A DNA stretch of 64,000 nt. Origin: Bacteroidales bacterium. GTDB lineage: Bacteria; Bacteroidota; Bacteroidia; Bacteroidales; UBA932. Below, piece after piece: positions 53,965 through 62,329 of this stretch (positions are counted from its first letter, which is position 1; every line of letters begins with the position of its first letter). Under the pieces are notes generated by a model. The model had not been told where the DNA came from. It saw nothing but the letters and a program-made list of their open reading frames with translations, and made no database searches. The translations under genes and the position numbers were made by a program. The stretch is taken from the NCBI GenBank assembly GCA_017549145.1, contig JAFYVM010000074.1, forward strand, positions 21,689 to 85,688. The letters run 5' to 3'.

Positions 53965-56594
53965 TTAGAAAGTTTTGTTTAGCAGCATTAGTGGCATTGC
54001 TGTCTGTTGGATGCACTTCGCATTTTATTTCAGATCAGGCATATCGTGATAAGGTAGATCAGGATTTTGCTAAGAGAGAGTCGATTATGACAGCTTCCGG
54101 TATTCAGCTGGATGCAATGGGCTTGAAGCAGGATGAATTGGAGGCAATGAAATTCCTATATGCCTATATGCCTCTTGGTGATATAGTTAATCAGGATTTC
54201 TCTTATTTTCTTGATAGCTATCACCTTACAAAGAAAGCTTTGTCTCAGATGCCTTGGGGAAAGTCGGTTCCTGAGCGTGAGGTACGTCATTTCGTACTTC
54301 CAGTCAGAGTAAATAATGAGAACCTGGATGCTTCAAGAGAGGTGTTCTTCGAGGAACTCGCTCCTCGTATCAAGAATATGTCAATGAATGATGCTGTACT
54401 TGAGGTTAATCATTGGTGTCATGAGAAGGCTATCTATATGCCATCAGACAGACGTACAAGTTCGCCATTGGCAACCGTGAAGACTGCCTACGGCCGTTGT
54501 GGAGAAGAGTCTACGCTTCTTGTCGCTGCTCTTCGTTCTGTGGGTATTCCTGCTCGTCAGGTCTATACTCCAAGATGGGCTCACACAGATAGCAATCATG
54601 CTTGGGTCGAGGCATGGGTTGATGGTGAGTGGTGCTTCCTCGGAGCTTGCGAGCCGGAGCCGGTACTCAATCTTGGATGGTTCAATGCTCCAGCTAGTCG
54701 TGGACTCCTCATGCACACAAATGTGTTTGGCGATTATAACGGCCCGGAGGAGGTTGTTCGCAGAACACCGATTTATACAGAAATCAATGTGATTGAGAAT
54801 TATGCGCCTGAATCAGCTTCTGTAAATGTTAAGGTGGTTGACATAGAGGGAAAACCTGTAGAGGGTGCTAAGGTGTATTTCCAGATCTATAATTATTCTG
54901 AGTTCAATAGTGTAGCATATCGCTTCACTGATGCAGATGGTGTGAGCAGCTTGACTGCAGGCCTTGGTGATATGATGGTCTATGCATCGGATAAAGGCCG
55001 TTTTGGCTTTACAAAGGTTACTTTCGGTAAGGATAGTGAGGTGGAGTTGAAACTTGAGCATTATGAGGGAGAGAAGATCCCTCAGCTGGAGATGGAGGTT
55101 GTTCCTCCTGTTGAGAATGCTCAACTTCCAGAAGTGACTGATGAACAGAGAACTGAAAATACCTGTCGTATGGAGTATGAGGATTCCCTCAGAAATGCTT
55201 ATGTGGCAACTTTCTATACTGCAGACAAGGCTCAGGCTTTGGCTTCTGAACTTTCACTGCCATGCGATGATGTGACTTCAGTCATGTTGGAGACTAGAGG
55301 AAACTACGGTGAGATTGAGGCATTTTTGAAGGATGCTGTCAAGAATGATAGGGCAGCTATGGCTATCGCCTTGCTTAAGAGTCTCGCAGTTAAGGATCTA
55401 CGTGATACCCCGGCTTCTGTGCTCAATGATCATCTCTACAATTCAAAGGTAGAAGCAGACGTTGCTAAAGTGCTTTGTCCTAGAATTTCGACAGAACTTA
55501 TTACTCCGTTTAGAGAATATCTACAGCAGAATATCCCAGCTACATTGGCAGATACGGTATGTCAGAGTCCTGACGTCTTTGTTAAATGGTGCAAGGATAA
55601 CTTGACAATGTGTGATGACATCAGTCTTCGTTATGTACAGCTTTCACCAAAACGTGTCTGGGAAACAAGGCTTGCTGACAAGGAATCAAGAGAAATATTC
55701 TTTGTTGCTGTCTGCAGAAGCTTCGGTGTTCCTGCTTGGAAGGATACAGTGACAGGAGTAGTGAAGTATGAGAAGGATGGACTTGTGTACGATGTTGACT
55801 TTGATGCTCAGCAGCAGACTGTAGCGCCACAGGGAAGCCTTGTGCTTAAGTATAAGGAGATACCGATGTTGGATGATCCTAAGTATTCAATCCATTTTAC
55901 TATCTCTAAGTTTGATGGTGAGACTTTCCGTCTATTGAATTATGCCAAGTCATCAACATGGTCCAGCTTGTTCAAGGCACCTTCAAAATTGGACTGTGGA
56001 TACTATATGCTTGTCAGCGGTTCCAGAATGTCAGGTGGAAATGTATTGGCTAATGTCCAGTTCTTTACTATTGAAAAAGGTAAGACTACTGTAGTGGATC
56101 TTGCTGTTCGCGATGCAAAGGACCAGATTCGTGTCATCGGAAGCTTTAATTCAGAAGCTAAATACCTTTCTGTACCTGGACCTAAGTCGGATGAACGTAC
56201 ACTTAAATCTGTGCTTGAGACCACGGGGCGTGGATATTTTGCAGTTGCTTTGGTGGACTATGGTACAGAGCCTACAAACCATGCATTCATGGATATCAGT
56301 GCGGCCGCTAAGGAACTTGAAGCATGGGGTAGACCAATCCTCGTTGTGTTCGCTTCAGAAGAGGATTATGCGAAGTTCCGTCCTGAGCACTTCAGCCTTC
56401 CTTCAAATATTCATTACGGAATTGATGCTGATGGTTCAATGAGAAAGATGATGGCAGCTGAGATGAAACTGGACAAGGGCGGCCGTCTGCCATTGATCGT
56501 ATTGGCAGATACATTCAATAGGGTAGTATTCTTCTCTCAGGGTTACTCTATCGGACTCGGAGATAGACTCGTCTTTACTTCAAAGGCTCTATAG
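53961..56594 (+). CDS. Transglutaminase-like lipoprotein with a second, apparently inactive domain
   Basis: An 877-residue probable lipoprotein (lipobox LLSVGC, Cys18). The transglutaminase-like domain (about 100-250) has catalytic Cys180 in YGRCGEES and His213 in SNHAWVEAWVDGEW; the third residue position reads ACEPEP. A beta-sandwich follows (about 275-360), then a helical part. Near 570-600 a second transglutaminase-like stretch, SREIFFVAVCRSFGVPAW, has the fold pattern but not the CGEES motif, so it is probably non-catalytic. The last about 130 residues resemble a thioredoxin-like domain. The substrate is unknown (such proteins act on peptide or cell-wall links). Its start overlaps tilS by 4 bp, and its 3' end overlaps cutC by 20 bp. 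Confidence 0.84.
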   Translation: MIRKFCLAALVALLSVGCTSHFISDQAYRDKVDQDFAKRESIMTASGIQLDAMGLKQDELEAMKFLYAYMPLGDIVNQDFSYFLDSYHLTKKALSQMPWGKSVPEREVRHFVLPVRVNNENLDASREVFFEELAPRIKNMSMNDAVLEVNHWCHEKAIYMPSDRRTSSPLATVKTAYGRCGEESTLLVAALRSVGIPARQVYTPRWAHTDSNHAWVEAWVDGEWCFLGACEPEPVLNLGWFNAPASRGLLMHTNVFGDYNGPEEVVRRTPIYTEINVIENYAPESASVNVKVVDIEGKPVEGAKVYFQIYNYSEFNSVAYRFTDADGVSSLTAGLGDMMVYASDKGRFGFTKVTFGKDSEVELKLEHYEGEKIPQLEMEVVPPVENAQLPEVTDEQRTENTCRMEYEDSLRNAYVATFYTADKAQALASELSLPCDDVTSVMLETRGNYGEIEAFLKDAVKNDRAAMAIALLKSLAVKDLRDTPASVLNDHLYNSKVEADVAKVLCPRISTELITPFREYLQQNIPATLADTVCQSPDVFVKWCKDNLTMCDDISLRYVQLSPKRVWETRLADKESREIFFVAVCRSFGVPAWKDTVTGVVKYEKDGLVYDVDFDAQQQTVAPQGSLVLKYKEIPMLDDPKYSIHFTISKFDGETFRLLNYAKSSTWSSLFKAPSKLDCGYYMLVSGSRMSGGNVLANVQFFTIEKGKTTVVDLAVRDAKDQIRVIGSFNSEAKYLSVPGPKSDERTLKSVLETTGRGYFAVALVDYGTEPTNHAFMDISAAAKELEAWGRPILVVFASEEDYAKFRPEHFSLPSNIHYGIDADGSMRKMMAAEMKLDKGGRLPLIVLADTFNRVVFFSQGYSIGLGDRLVFTSKAL

Positions 56595-57306
56595 TAGCAG
56601 CAACTCGGCGGGCAGTAGTGGCGACATAGCCATATGGGTCGTCTTCTGTGCCCATTGTAACTTCAGGATTTCTGAAGAACATACCACTTTCTACAGACTC
56701 TCTGGCAGAGAAATGAAATTCTCTAGCGCCGGAGAGTCTTGCTATTTCTGCAATGTTATTCTCTCTTACACCGCAGCCAGGCATAATAATCAGTCTCTCT
56801 CCGGCTTTCTCAACTAATTGTGCAAGTAGTCTAGCGCCTTCGAGTGCTGTTGGTTTACAACCAGATGTGAGGATGCGGACGCATCCTAGTGAAATAATAT
56901 CTTCAAGTGCTTTGAACGGGTCGATAGTGTGGTCGAAGGCTCTGTGGAATGTGACGGGAGTATCTCCTGCAGCATCCATAAGCGTCTTCATCGCTTTCAT
57001 GTCCACGTTGCCGTCTGGGCTGAGGCAACCGAACACAAGTCCATCAGCACCTAGCTCTTTTGCGACATGGATGTCATAGACCATCTCTTTGATTTCGGAT
57101 TCTGAGTATAGGAAGTCGCCTCCACGTGGTCTGATGATTACATTAAGGGCAATGCTTATGCTTTCGCGAGCATTACGGATCATACCATAAGAAGGGGTGG
57201 TGCCTCCCTCCGGAATACCGGCGCAAAGCTCCACCCTATCTGCTCCGCCTTCCTGTGCAGCTATGCAGCTGGCCACAGAGTTGGCGCATATTTCAAATTT
57301 GTACAT
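56575..57306 (-). CDS. cutC: CutC family protein
   Basis: A 243-residue TIM-barrel protein of the CutC family, named for copper homeostasis, although its true activity is debated. Signature: KFEICANSVASCIAAQEGGA then DRVELCAG at the start, EGGTTPSYGMI, VIIRPRGGDFLYS, and HRAFDHTIDP. I use ATG 57306; the frame is open to 57372 but this would run into sppA. The start is 2 bp after the sppA stop. The 3' end overlaps the convergent transglutaminase gene by 20 bp. The nearby metal-handling cluster at 59167-62321 makes the copper theme suggestive, but it is not proof. Confidence 0.92.
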   Translation of the reverse strand: MYKFEICANSVASCIAAQEGGADRVELCAGIPEGGTTPSYGMIRNARESISIALNVIIRPRGGDFLYSESEIKEMVYDIHVAKELGADGLVFGCLSPDGNVDMKAMKTLMDAAGDTPVTFHRAFDHTIDPFKALEDIISLGCVRILTSGCKPTALEGARLLAQLVEKAGERLIIMPGCGVRENNIAEIARLSGAREFHFSARESVESGMFFRNPEVTMGTEDDPYGYVATTARRVAATIEPLK

Positions 57307-57308
57307 AC

Positions 57309-59084
57309 TTACTTGATTGTGATTTCGTATGGAATACGTGCATATGCCTTGCCGCTCTGGTTTTGTTTCCAATTGCGGAATGCAGTCTCAACACCTTCGA
57401 ATGGGGTGCCGGCAAAGACTTCTGTTGAACCATTAAGGCTCTCAAGCAAAAGTTCAACTGTTGTGAGTGGTTTAGGGTAAGACTCTACCTTGACATCCTG
57501 CAAGCCAGATACTCCTTCAATTGATTTTGCTGCATAAGCTACTGCATCCTCAAGAGTACCGATCTGGTCAACAAGGCCAATTTCAAGAGCTTCGGCGCCT
57601 GTCCATACGCGTCCCTGTGCAATGTTATCAACTGCGTCAACAGTCATGTTTCTACCCTGAGCCACAAGTGAAGTGAACTTGCTGTAGATATTCTCAACAG
57701 ATGCCTGCATGTATGCAACCTCTGCGTTGTCAAGCGGTCTCATCAACGAATACATGTCACTATGAGCATTTGAGTTGACATTTGTTATAGTGACGTGAAG
57801 ATTATCTTTGATGGTATTGCTGAAATCAGGAATCATGCTGAAAACTCCGATTGAACCGGTAAGGGTACTGGCATTTGAGAAGATGTAATCTGAGTTAGCA
57901 GATATCCAATATCCACCTGATGCTGCGTATGCGCCGTATGATGCGATTACAGGAACCTTTTCACGAAGTAAATCTAGTTCTGCCTTAATCTTTTCCGATG
58001 CCAATACGCTTCCTCCCGGAGAGTTGACTCTGAGTACGACTGCTCCGACTGATGGATCCTTACGAACCTTAGCGATTATGCTTGCGAAACGATCGCCTGC
58101 AACCTCCTGCTTCTCTTTTCCATCTACAATGTTACCATCTGCATAGATGACGGCTACTTTCTTGTCTGCTAAGCTGATAGTTTCCTTCTTCGCTGTAACA
58201 TAATCCTTGAATGAGATGCTCTTGATCTTATCAGGGTCGTCTGTAAGGTAAAGTGCGGCTAGCTTATTGTTGAGCTCTTCCCTGGTAAGTGTCTCGTCAG
58301 CGAGACCTTCCTTTACAAAGTCTTCTGAGGTGTTGAGCTTGAGGTTGTTAAGCAGAGCATTGAGGTTGTCTGGAGTCATGTTTCTTGATTCTGCGATTGT
58401 TGTACCCCAACTCTTCCAGATAGACTTGACCATAGCCTCATTCTGCTCGAGATTCTCCTTGCTGGATGCATTTCTGATAAACATCTCACCAGCTGATTTG
58501 TATTTTCCATGACGGATAAGCTGTACGTTGACGCCGATTTTATCGAGGAGGTCTTTCAAGAATACCATCTGAGATGATATTCCGCAGAATGTGTTCATGG
58601 CTCCGTCATAAGGGGTCATGTAAATCTTATCAGAAACTGATGCTAGATAATAACCTGCATTAGTAGGATTCTCGATATACGAAATCACAGCTTTTCCGCT
58701 GCTTCTGAAGTTATTAAGTGCAGCTCTGAATTCTTCAAGCTGAGCAGTGCCTCCCATGGCTGAATCCGGAAGAAGGTATACATACTTGACAGCTGGGTCA
58801 TTTGCTGCTGTGTTAATAGCTGTAATAGCATCCCAGATACCGATATTGGCTGGAAGCTGGCTACCACTGGAAATCATATCCAACGGATTTGTCTCTGTAC
58901 TTTGCTCTGTGAGAACAAATGTAGACATGTCTATTTTGAGGATACCCTCATCAGGAATCTGTGGCTGCGTGTTTCCTAAGGCTGCAATACCGATCAGTAC
59001 AAAGAGTGAAAAAAAAGTTGTAATGGCAGAGAAAGCTATCAGTCCCACTACTGTCGCAAGCGACATCTTCAGAAAGTCTTTCAT
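57309..59084 (-). CDS. sppA: Signal peptide peptidase SppA, 67K type
   Basis: A 591-residue protease with an N-terminal membrane segment (about 8-33, LATVVGLIAFSAITTFFSLF) and two ClpP-like S49 domains, as in the long SppA form. The Lys of the Ser/Lys dyad is expected in RHGKYKSAGEMF in the first domain, and the Ser in YAASGGYWISA of the second domain, with VNSPGGSVLASEKI before it. It digests signal peptides left in the membrane. It has a TATATTTG box 44 bp upstream, and cutC follows. Confidence 0.95.
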   Translation of the reverse strand: MKDFLKMSLATVVGLIAFSAITTFFSLFVLIGIAALGNTQPQIPDEGILKIDMSTFVLTEQSTETNPLDMISSGSQLPANIGIWDAITAINTAANDPAVKYVYLLPDSAMGGTAQLEEFRAALNNFRSSGKAVISYIENPTNAGYYLASVSDKIYMTPYDGAMNTFCGISSQMVFLKDLLDKIGVNVQLIRHGKYKSAGEMFIRNASSKENLEQNEAMVKSIWKSWGTTIAESRNMTPDNLNALLNNLKLNTSEDFVKEGLADETLTREELNNKLAALYLTDDPDKIKSISFKDYVTAKKETISLADKKVAVIYADGNIVDGKEKQEVAGDRFASIIAKVRKDPSVGAVVLRVNSPGGSVLASEKIKAELDLLREKVPVIASYGAYAASGGYWISANSDYIFSNASTLTGSIGVFSMIPDFSNTIKDNLHVTITNVNSNAHSDMYSLMRPLDNAEVAYMQASVENIYSKFTSLVAQGRNMTVDAVDNIAQGRVWTGAEALEIGLVDQIGTLEDAVAYAAKSIEGVSGLQDVKVESYPKPLTTVELLLESLNGSTEVFAGTPFEGVETAFRNWKQNQSGKAYARIPYEITIK

Positions 59085-59124
59085 GTGAATTATGTTTTGT
59101 TAATACATGTACACTAGCGCATAC

Positions 59125-59157
59125 TTTGCAAATATAATGAAAAAATGCTTAAATTTG
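59125..59157 (+). promoter_or_regulatory. Promoter of the Cys/His-rich protein gene
   Basis: TTTG (59125-59128), 21 bp, then TAAATTTG (59150-59157). The box ends 9 bp before the ATG at 59167, so the leader would be only a few bases. This fixes the start at 59167, since the in-frame codons at 59107 and 59137 are upstream of the start site. Confidence 0.6.
59129..59136 (-). promoter_or_regulatory. -7 box of sppA-cutC
   Basis: TATATTTG on the minus strand (59136-59129), 44 bp ahead of the sppA start. It overlaps the promoter region of the divergent gene (59125-59157). Confidence 0.55.
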
Positions 59158-59166
59158 CAGCCTGAA

Positions 59167-59664
59167 ATGAAGAATCTAGGAACACGTATCTTTGCATTTA
59201 TGCTAGTCGTATGGTACTGCTTGAGTATCATAGGATTCGGTGTGCATACATGTTCTGAGAGCAAGCGTGCTTTCCTTACAAACTTTATCAGTGGTGTTGA
59301 GTGTGCGGATATTCATCCTTCTGAGATGTGTAAGGCATCGTGCTGCTCTGCAGATAAACATAAGAGCTGCTGTGGTCACCACTCATCAGAGAAGAGTGAT
59401 GCAGAACATTCTGATACTGGTGTGAAGTTCACCAAGAAGACTTGCTGCTCAAACGCTTATCAGCAGATTGAACTTACCGGTTCGGGTCATGTAAGTATTT
59501 CAGAACAGTCGGTAAGTCCGCAAACTTTAATTGCTGTTTGCGTCAATTCTTCATCTGAGTATAATAACGTTACATATTCAAGGATGATTCAGGCACGAAC
59601 ACTGCCTGATCGTGATTTGTACATGGGTGAATTGCGCCCGCTCCTATCTGTTTGGCGTATCTGA
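59167..59664 (+). CDS. Secreted Cys/His-rich protein (HYC_CC_PP-like)
   Basis: A 165-residue protein with an N-terminal hydrophobic signal (about 8-25) followed by HTC (27-29), and a Cys/His cluster: Cys46, Cys55, pairs at 59-60, 68-69 and 93-94, HH at 71-72 and other His. The order HxC, then CC pairs, is like the HYC_CC_PP proteins of Bacteroidota that sit next to copper-type receptor genes, but the middle here is richer in Cys/His and the C-terminal PP is not evident. It is likely a periplasmic metal-binding protein. The receptor and HMA genes follow. It ends in the first unit of the 19-bp repeat array (stop at 59662-59664). Confidence 0.7.
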   Translation: MKNLGTRIFAFMLVVWYCLSIIGFGVHTCSESKRAFLTNFISGVECADIHPSEMCKASCCSADKHKSCCGHHSSEKSDAEHSDTGVKFTKKTCCSNAYQQIELTGSGHVSISEQSVSPQTLIAVCVNSSSEYNNVTYSRMIQARTLPDRDLYMGELRPLLSVWRI

Positions 59665-59750
59665 TTTGTTGCTCTGAGCTCACTTTGTCATCCTGAGCTC
59701 CCTTTGTCATCCTGAGCTCCCTTTGTCATCCTGAGCGAAGCGAAGGATCT
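59664..59750 (+). repeat. 19-bp tandem repeat array ending in the dispersed repeat
   Basis: Four tandem units of exactly 19 bp: one diverged (59664-59682, about 13 of 19 matching), two identical (59683-59701 and 59702-59720, CTTTGTCATCCTGAGCTCC), and a fourth (59721-) that runs on as the dispersed repeat core CCTGAGCGAAGCGAAGGATC to 59750. It occupies most of the 113 bp between the Cys-rich gene and the receptor gene. Confidence 0.85.
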
Positions 59751-59777
59751 TCACACCTCTAACAAATCAGAAAAATC

Positions 59778-61946
59778 ATGAAAAAATACATACTATTTAT
59801 ATTGGCAGCCCTATGTGCTGCAATACAGTCTGTTGACGCGCAAGTCGTTGATAAACATGGACATGTTGTTGATACGTCTGCTATTTACGGTGAACGTAGC
59901 GATAGCTTGGATGCTGCTGTCTTTGTATCGCGTCAGGCAGGAAATTATTTGTCAAAGGGCAAAGAAATCCGTACCGAGGTTATTTCGGCGGCCGGCTTGT
60001 GTAAGATGGCATGCTGTAATCTTGCAGAGAGCTTTGAAAACTCTGCAAGTGTAACTGTCGGATTCTCGGATGCCGTTACCGGTGCACGTCAGATCCGCCT
60101 CCTTGGCCTTTCGGGTACATATACTCAGATGCTGGACGAAACTCGTCCGGTCATGCGTGGCCTTTCCGCACCATTCGGACTTTCGTATGTCCCAGGCCAG
60201 TGGCTTGAAAGCATCCAGATTGCCAAGGGTGCATCTTCAGTCATCAATGGTGTCGAGTGTATGACAGGTCAGATCAATATGGAACATCGTAAGCCGACTG
60301 ATGAAAAACCGCTTTTCCTGAATGCTGCAGTAATGAGCGACTCGAAGGTTGACTTCAATATCGCGTCATCCCTGCAGATGGGCTATAAATGGAGCACAGT
60401 TCTTCTGGGACATGTATCAGGAAATTTTGCTAGTCATGATATGAATGGCGATGGCTTCCTGGATGATCCAAAGATGCTTCAGTTCAACCTTTCTAACCGT
60501 TGGCTATATATGGGTGACAATGGTGTGCAGGTGCGTTTTGGTGTACGTGCTCTTCAGGATAGTCGTCTTGGTGGTCAGGTGCTGAAGGATGCTGAGGGCA
60601 ATGATGTCCTATATGATAAGGATAACTTCATCTTGAGTACCCTTGAAGCTAATGAAAAAGTTAATGCTTGGGGATCTGATATCTTCAATCGTTCGATCAA
60701 TGGCTATCTTAAGGTGGGAGTTCCATTGAACGAATCTAATAGTCAGAACATCGCCCTTATCGCAGACTATAACTATCAGGATATGGATTCGTATTTCGGT
60801 GCGACAAAGTATCTGGCAGGTCAGCATTCTACGTTCTTTAACTTGCTTTATCAGAATGAGATAAATGAGTCACATAAGTTCACAGTCGGTCTCAATGGAA
60901 CTTATGATATATATAATGAAGATTTCCTCAGACAGATTTGGGAGATTGGAGTCAAGGACTATGGATGGAATGGTAGAACAGATCTTGCCAATGCCGGTGT
61001 GTTCGGAGAATATACTTTCAAGGCAGGTGAGAAGTTCTCTTCTATCGTCGGAGTGCGTGGAGACTGGTTCTATAATCATGGATTCAAGGTGTCTCCAAGA
61101 GTTACATTGAAGTATATGCCTGTGGATGAGATAGTCATCAGAGCTAATGGAGGTAGAGGACTCAGATATTCAACTCCTCTTGTCGATAATATCGGAGTGT
61201 TCTCGACAGGTAAGGATTTCTTGGGTGCATACGATCAGCACATACTTGAAGATGCATGGACGTTTGGCGGTAACCTTACTTATTATATGCCTTTTGGAGC
61301 GTCGTCTAATACATATCTTAGCTTTGACTATTTCAGAACACAGTTCGCTCAGCAGATGGTGGTCGATTATGAGCATACTCTGCAAGCGATTTACTTCTAT
61401 GCACTGAATGATAACCGCTCGTATACTGATAACTTCCAGTTGGATTTCTCTGTCGATCCGATCGAGAGATTCAATATCACAGCAACGTTCAGATATACCA
61501 ATGCTATGATTGAACTTGATGGCAAGGGATTGGTGGAGAAGCCGATGACCAGTCGATTCAAGGGCGTGTTGAACCTCCAGTATGCTACTAACCTGAACAA
61601 GTGGATCTTTGACTTTACCGCTTCGCTCAATGGTTCATGCAGAGTTTATAACTTTATGGAGAATATGAAAGACAAGGATGGCAACCTGATGTATAAGAAT
61701 GGTCGTACTCCTGTATATCCGATGCTTTACGCTCAGGTTACTCGTAGATTCAAGGGCTGGGATGTATATCTTGGAGCAGAGAACTTGACAAACTTCCGTC
61801 AGGAACAGGTCCTTATCGGTCCGGTAGATTCAGCTACCGGTCTAGTTAATCCACGTATGAAATCTTTCGATGCAAGCTGCATCTGGGGACCGCTTATGGG
61901 AATCAAGGCACATGTGGGATTCCGCTTTACACTTTGGAAAAAATAA
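59778..61946 (+). CDS. TonB-dependent receptor, probably for a metal
   Basis: A 722-residue outer-membrane receptor with a signal peptide (MKKYILFILAALCAAIQSVDA), a plug domain (about 60-180) and a beta barrel ending in KAHVGFRFTLWKK. The plug has an unusual Cys-rich beginning, ISAAGLCKMACCNLAESFENS (Cys75, Cys79, Cys80), and GARQIRLLGLSGTYTQMLDE. This start (CKMACCNLAESFE) is shared by receptors found with HMA and HYC_CC_PP proteins in Bacteroidota, suggesting copper or a similar metal. The N-terminal carboxypeptidase-like domain often seen in relatives is missing here. It is a candidate user of the TonB/ExbB system encoded at 9035-14239. Confidence 0.87.
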   Translation: MKKYILFILAALCAAIQSVDAQVVDKHGHVVDTSAIYGERSDSLDAAVFVSRQAGNYLSKGKEIRTEVISAAGLCKMACCNLAESFENSASVTVGFSDAVTGARQIRLLGLSGTYTQMLDETRPVMRGLSAPFGLSYVPGQWLESIQIAKGASSVINGVECMTGQINMEHRKPTDEKPLFLNAAVMSDSKVDFNIASSLQMGYKWSTVLLGHVSGNFASHDMNGDGFLDDPKMLQFNLSNRWLYMGDNGVQVRFGVRALQDSRLGGQVLKDAEGNDVLYDKDNFILSTLEANEKVNAWGSDIFNRSINGYLKVGVPLNESNSQNIALIADYNYQDMDSYFGATKYLAGQHSTFFNLLYQNEINESHKFTVGLNGTYDIYNEDFLRQIWEIGVKDYGWNGRTDLANAGVFGEYTFKAGEKFSSIVGVRGDWFYNHGFKVSPRVTLKYMPVDEIVIRANGGRGLRYSTPLVDNIGVFSTGKDFLGAYDQHILEDAWTFGGNLTYYMPFGASSNTYLSFDYFRTQFAQQMVVDYEHTLQAIYFYALNDNRSYTDNFQLDFSVDPIERFNITATFRYTNAMIELDGKGLVEKPMTSRFKGVLNLQYATNLNKWIFDFTASLNGSCRVYNFMENMKDKDGNLMYKNGRTPVYPMLYAQVTRRFKGWDVYLGAENLTNFRQEQVLIGPVDSATGLVNPRMKSFDASCIWGPLMGIKAHVGFRFTLWKK

Positions 61947-61952
61947 TTTGTA

Positions 61953-61960
61953 TAAATTTG
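61953..61960 (+). promoter_or_regulatory. -7 box just ahead of the HMA gene
   Basis: TAAATTTG fits TAnnTTTG and ends 7 bp before the ATG at 61968, so the mRNA would be almost leaderless. A TTTG at 61933-61936 is only 16 bp upstream, shorter than the usual 19-20. Confidence 0.4.
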
Positions 61961-61967
61961 CACTATT

Positions 61968-62321
61968 ATGAATAAGACAATCATCGTTATTATTGCTGCC
62001 CTTATGGCATTTTCTTCTGCAGCTGTTGCAGCAGATAACTCAGTAGTTGTATCAGAGGCTCAGGCCCAGAAGCCAAAGAAGGCTAAAGCTGAAGTTAAGG
62101 AGGTTAACTTCCATGTGCATCTTCATTGCGCTAACTGCGTTGAGAAGGTAAAGGCCCACATCGCATTTGAGAAGGGCGTTAAGGGTTTGGATGTAACTAC
62201 TCACTCAATTGCTATTAAATATGATGCAACCAAGACTTCTGAGGCCGCTCTCAAGGCAGCAATCGAGAAACTTGGCTACAAGATTATTGAGGGAGAGGAT
62301 CATCATCACCATCACAACTAA
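61968..62321 (+). CDS. Periplasmic HMA-domain metal-binding protein with histidine tail
   Basis: A 117-residue protein with a signal peptide (MNKTIIVIIAALMAFSSAAVAA), a short Lys-rich linker and one heavy-metal-associated domain (about 44-108). The metal site is HCANC (Cys54, Cys57), as in copper chaperones (usual MxCxxC). The end is unusual: GEDHHHHHN, five His before the final Asn, a possible second metal site. It follows the metal-type receptor and probably binds copper or a related ion in the periplasm. Confidence 0.88.
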   Translation: MNKTIIVIIAALMAFSSAAVAADNSVVVSEAQAQKPKKAKAEVKEVNFHVHLHCANCVEKVKAHIAFEKGVKGLDVTTHSIAIKYDATKTSEAALKAAIEKLGYKIIEGEDHHHHHN

Positions 62322-62329
62322 TTCTTTTT

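Noticed and set aside
62300-62321. His tail as an expression-tag contamination
   Set aside because: Only five His, mixed codons, native Asn and stop, and normal intergenic sequence follow, so it is natural.
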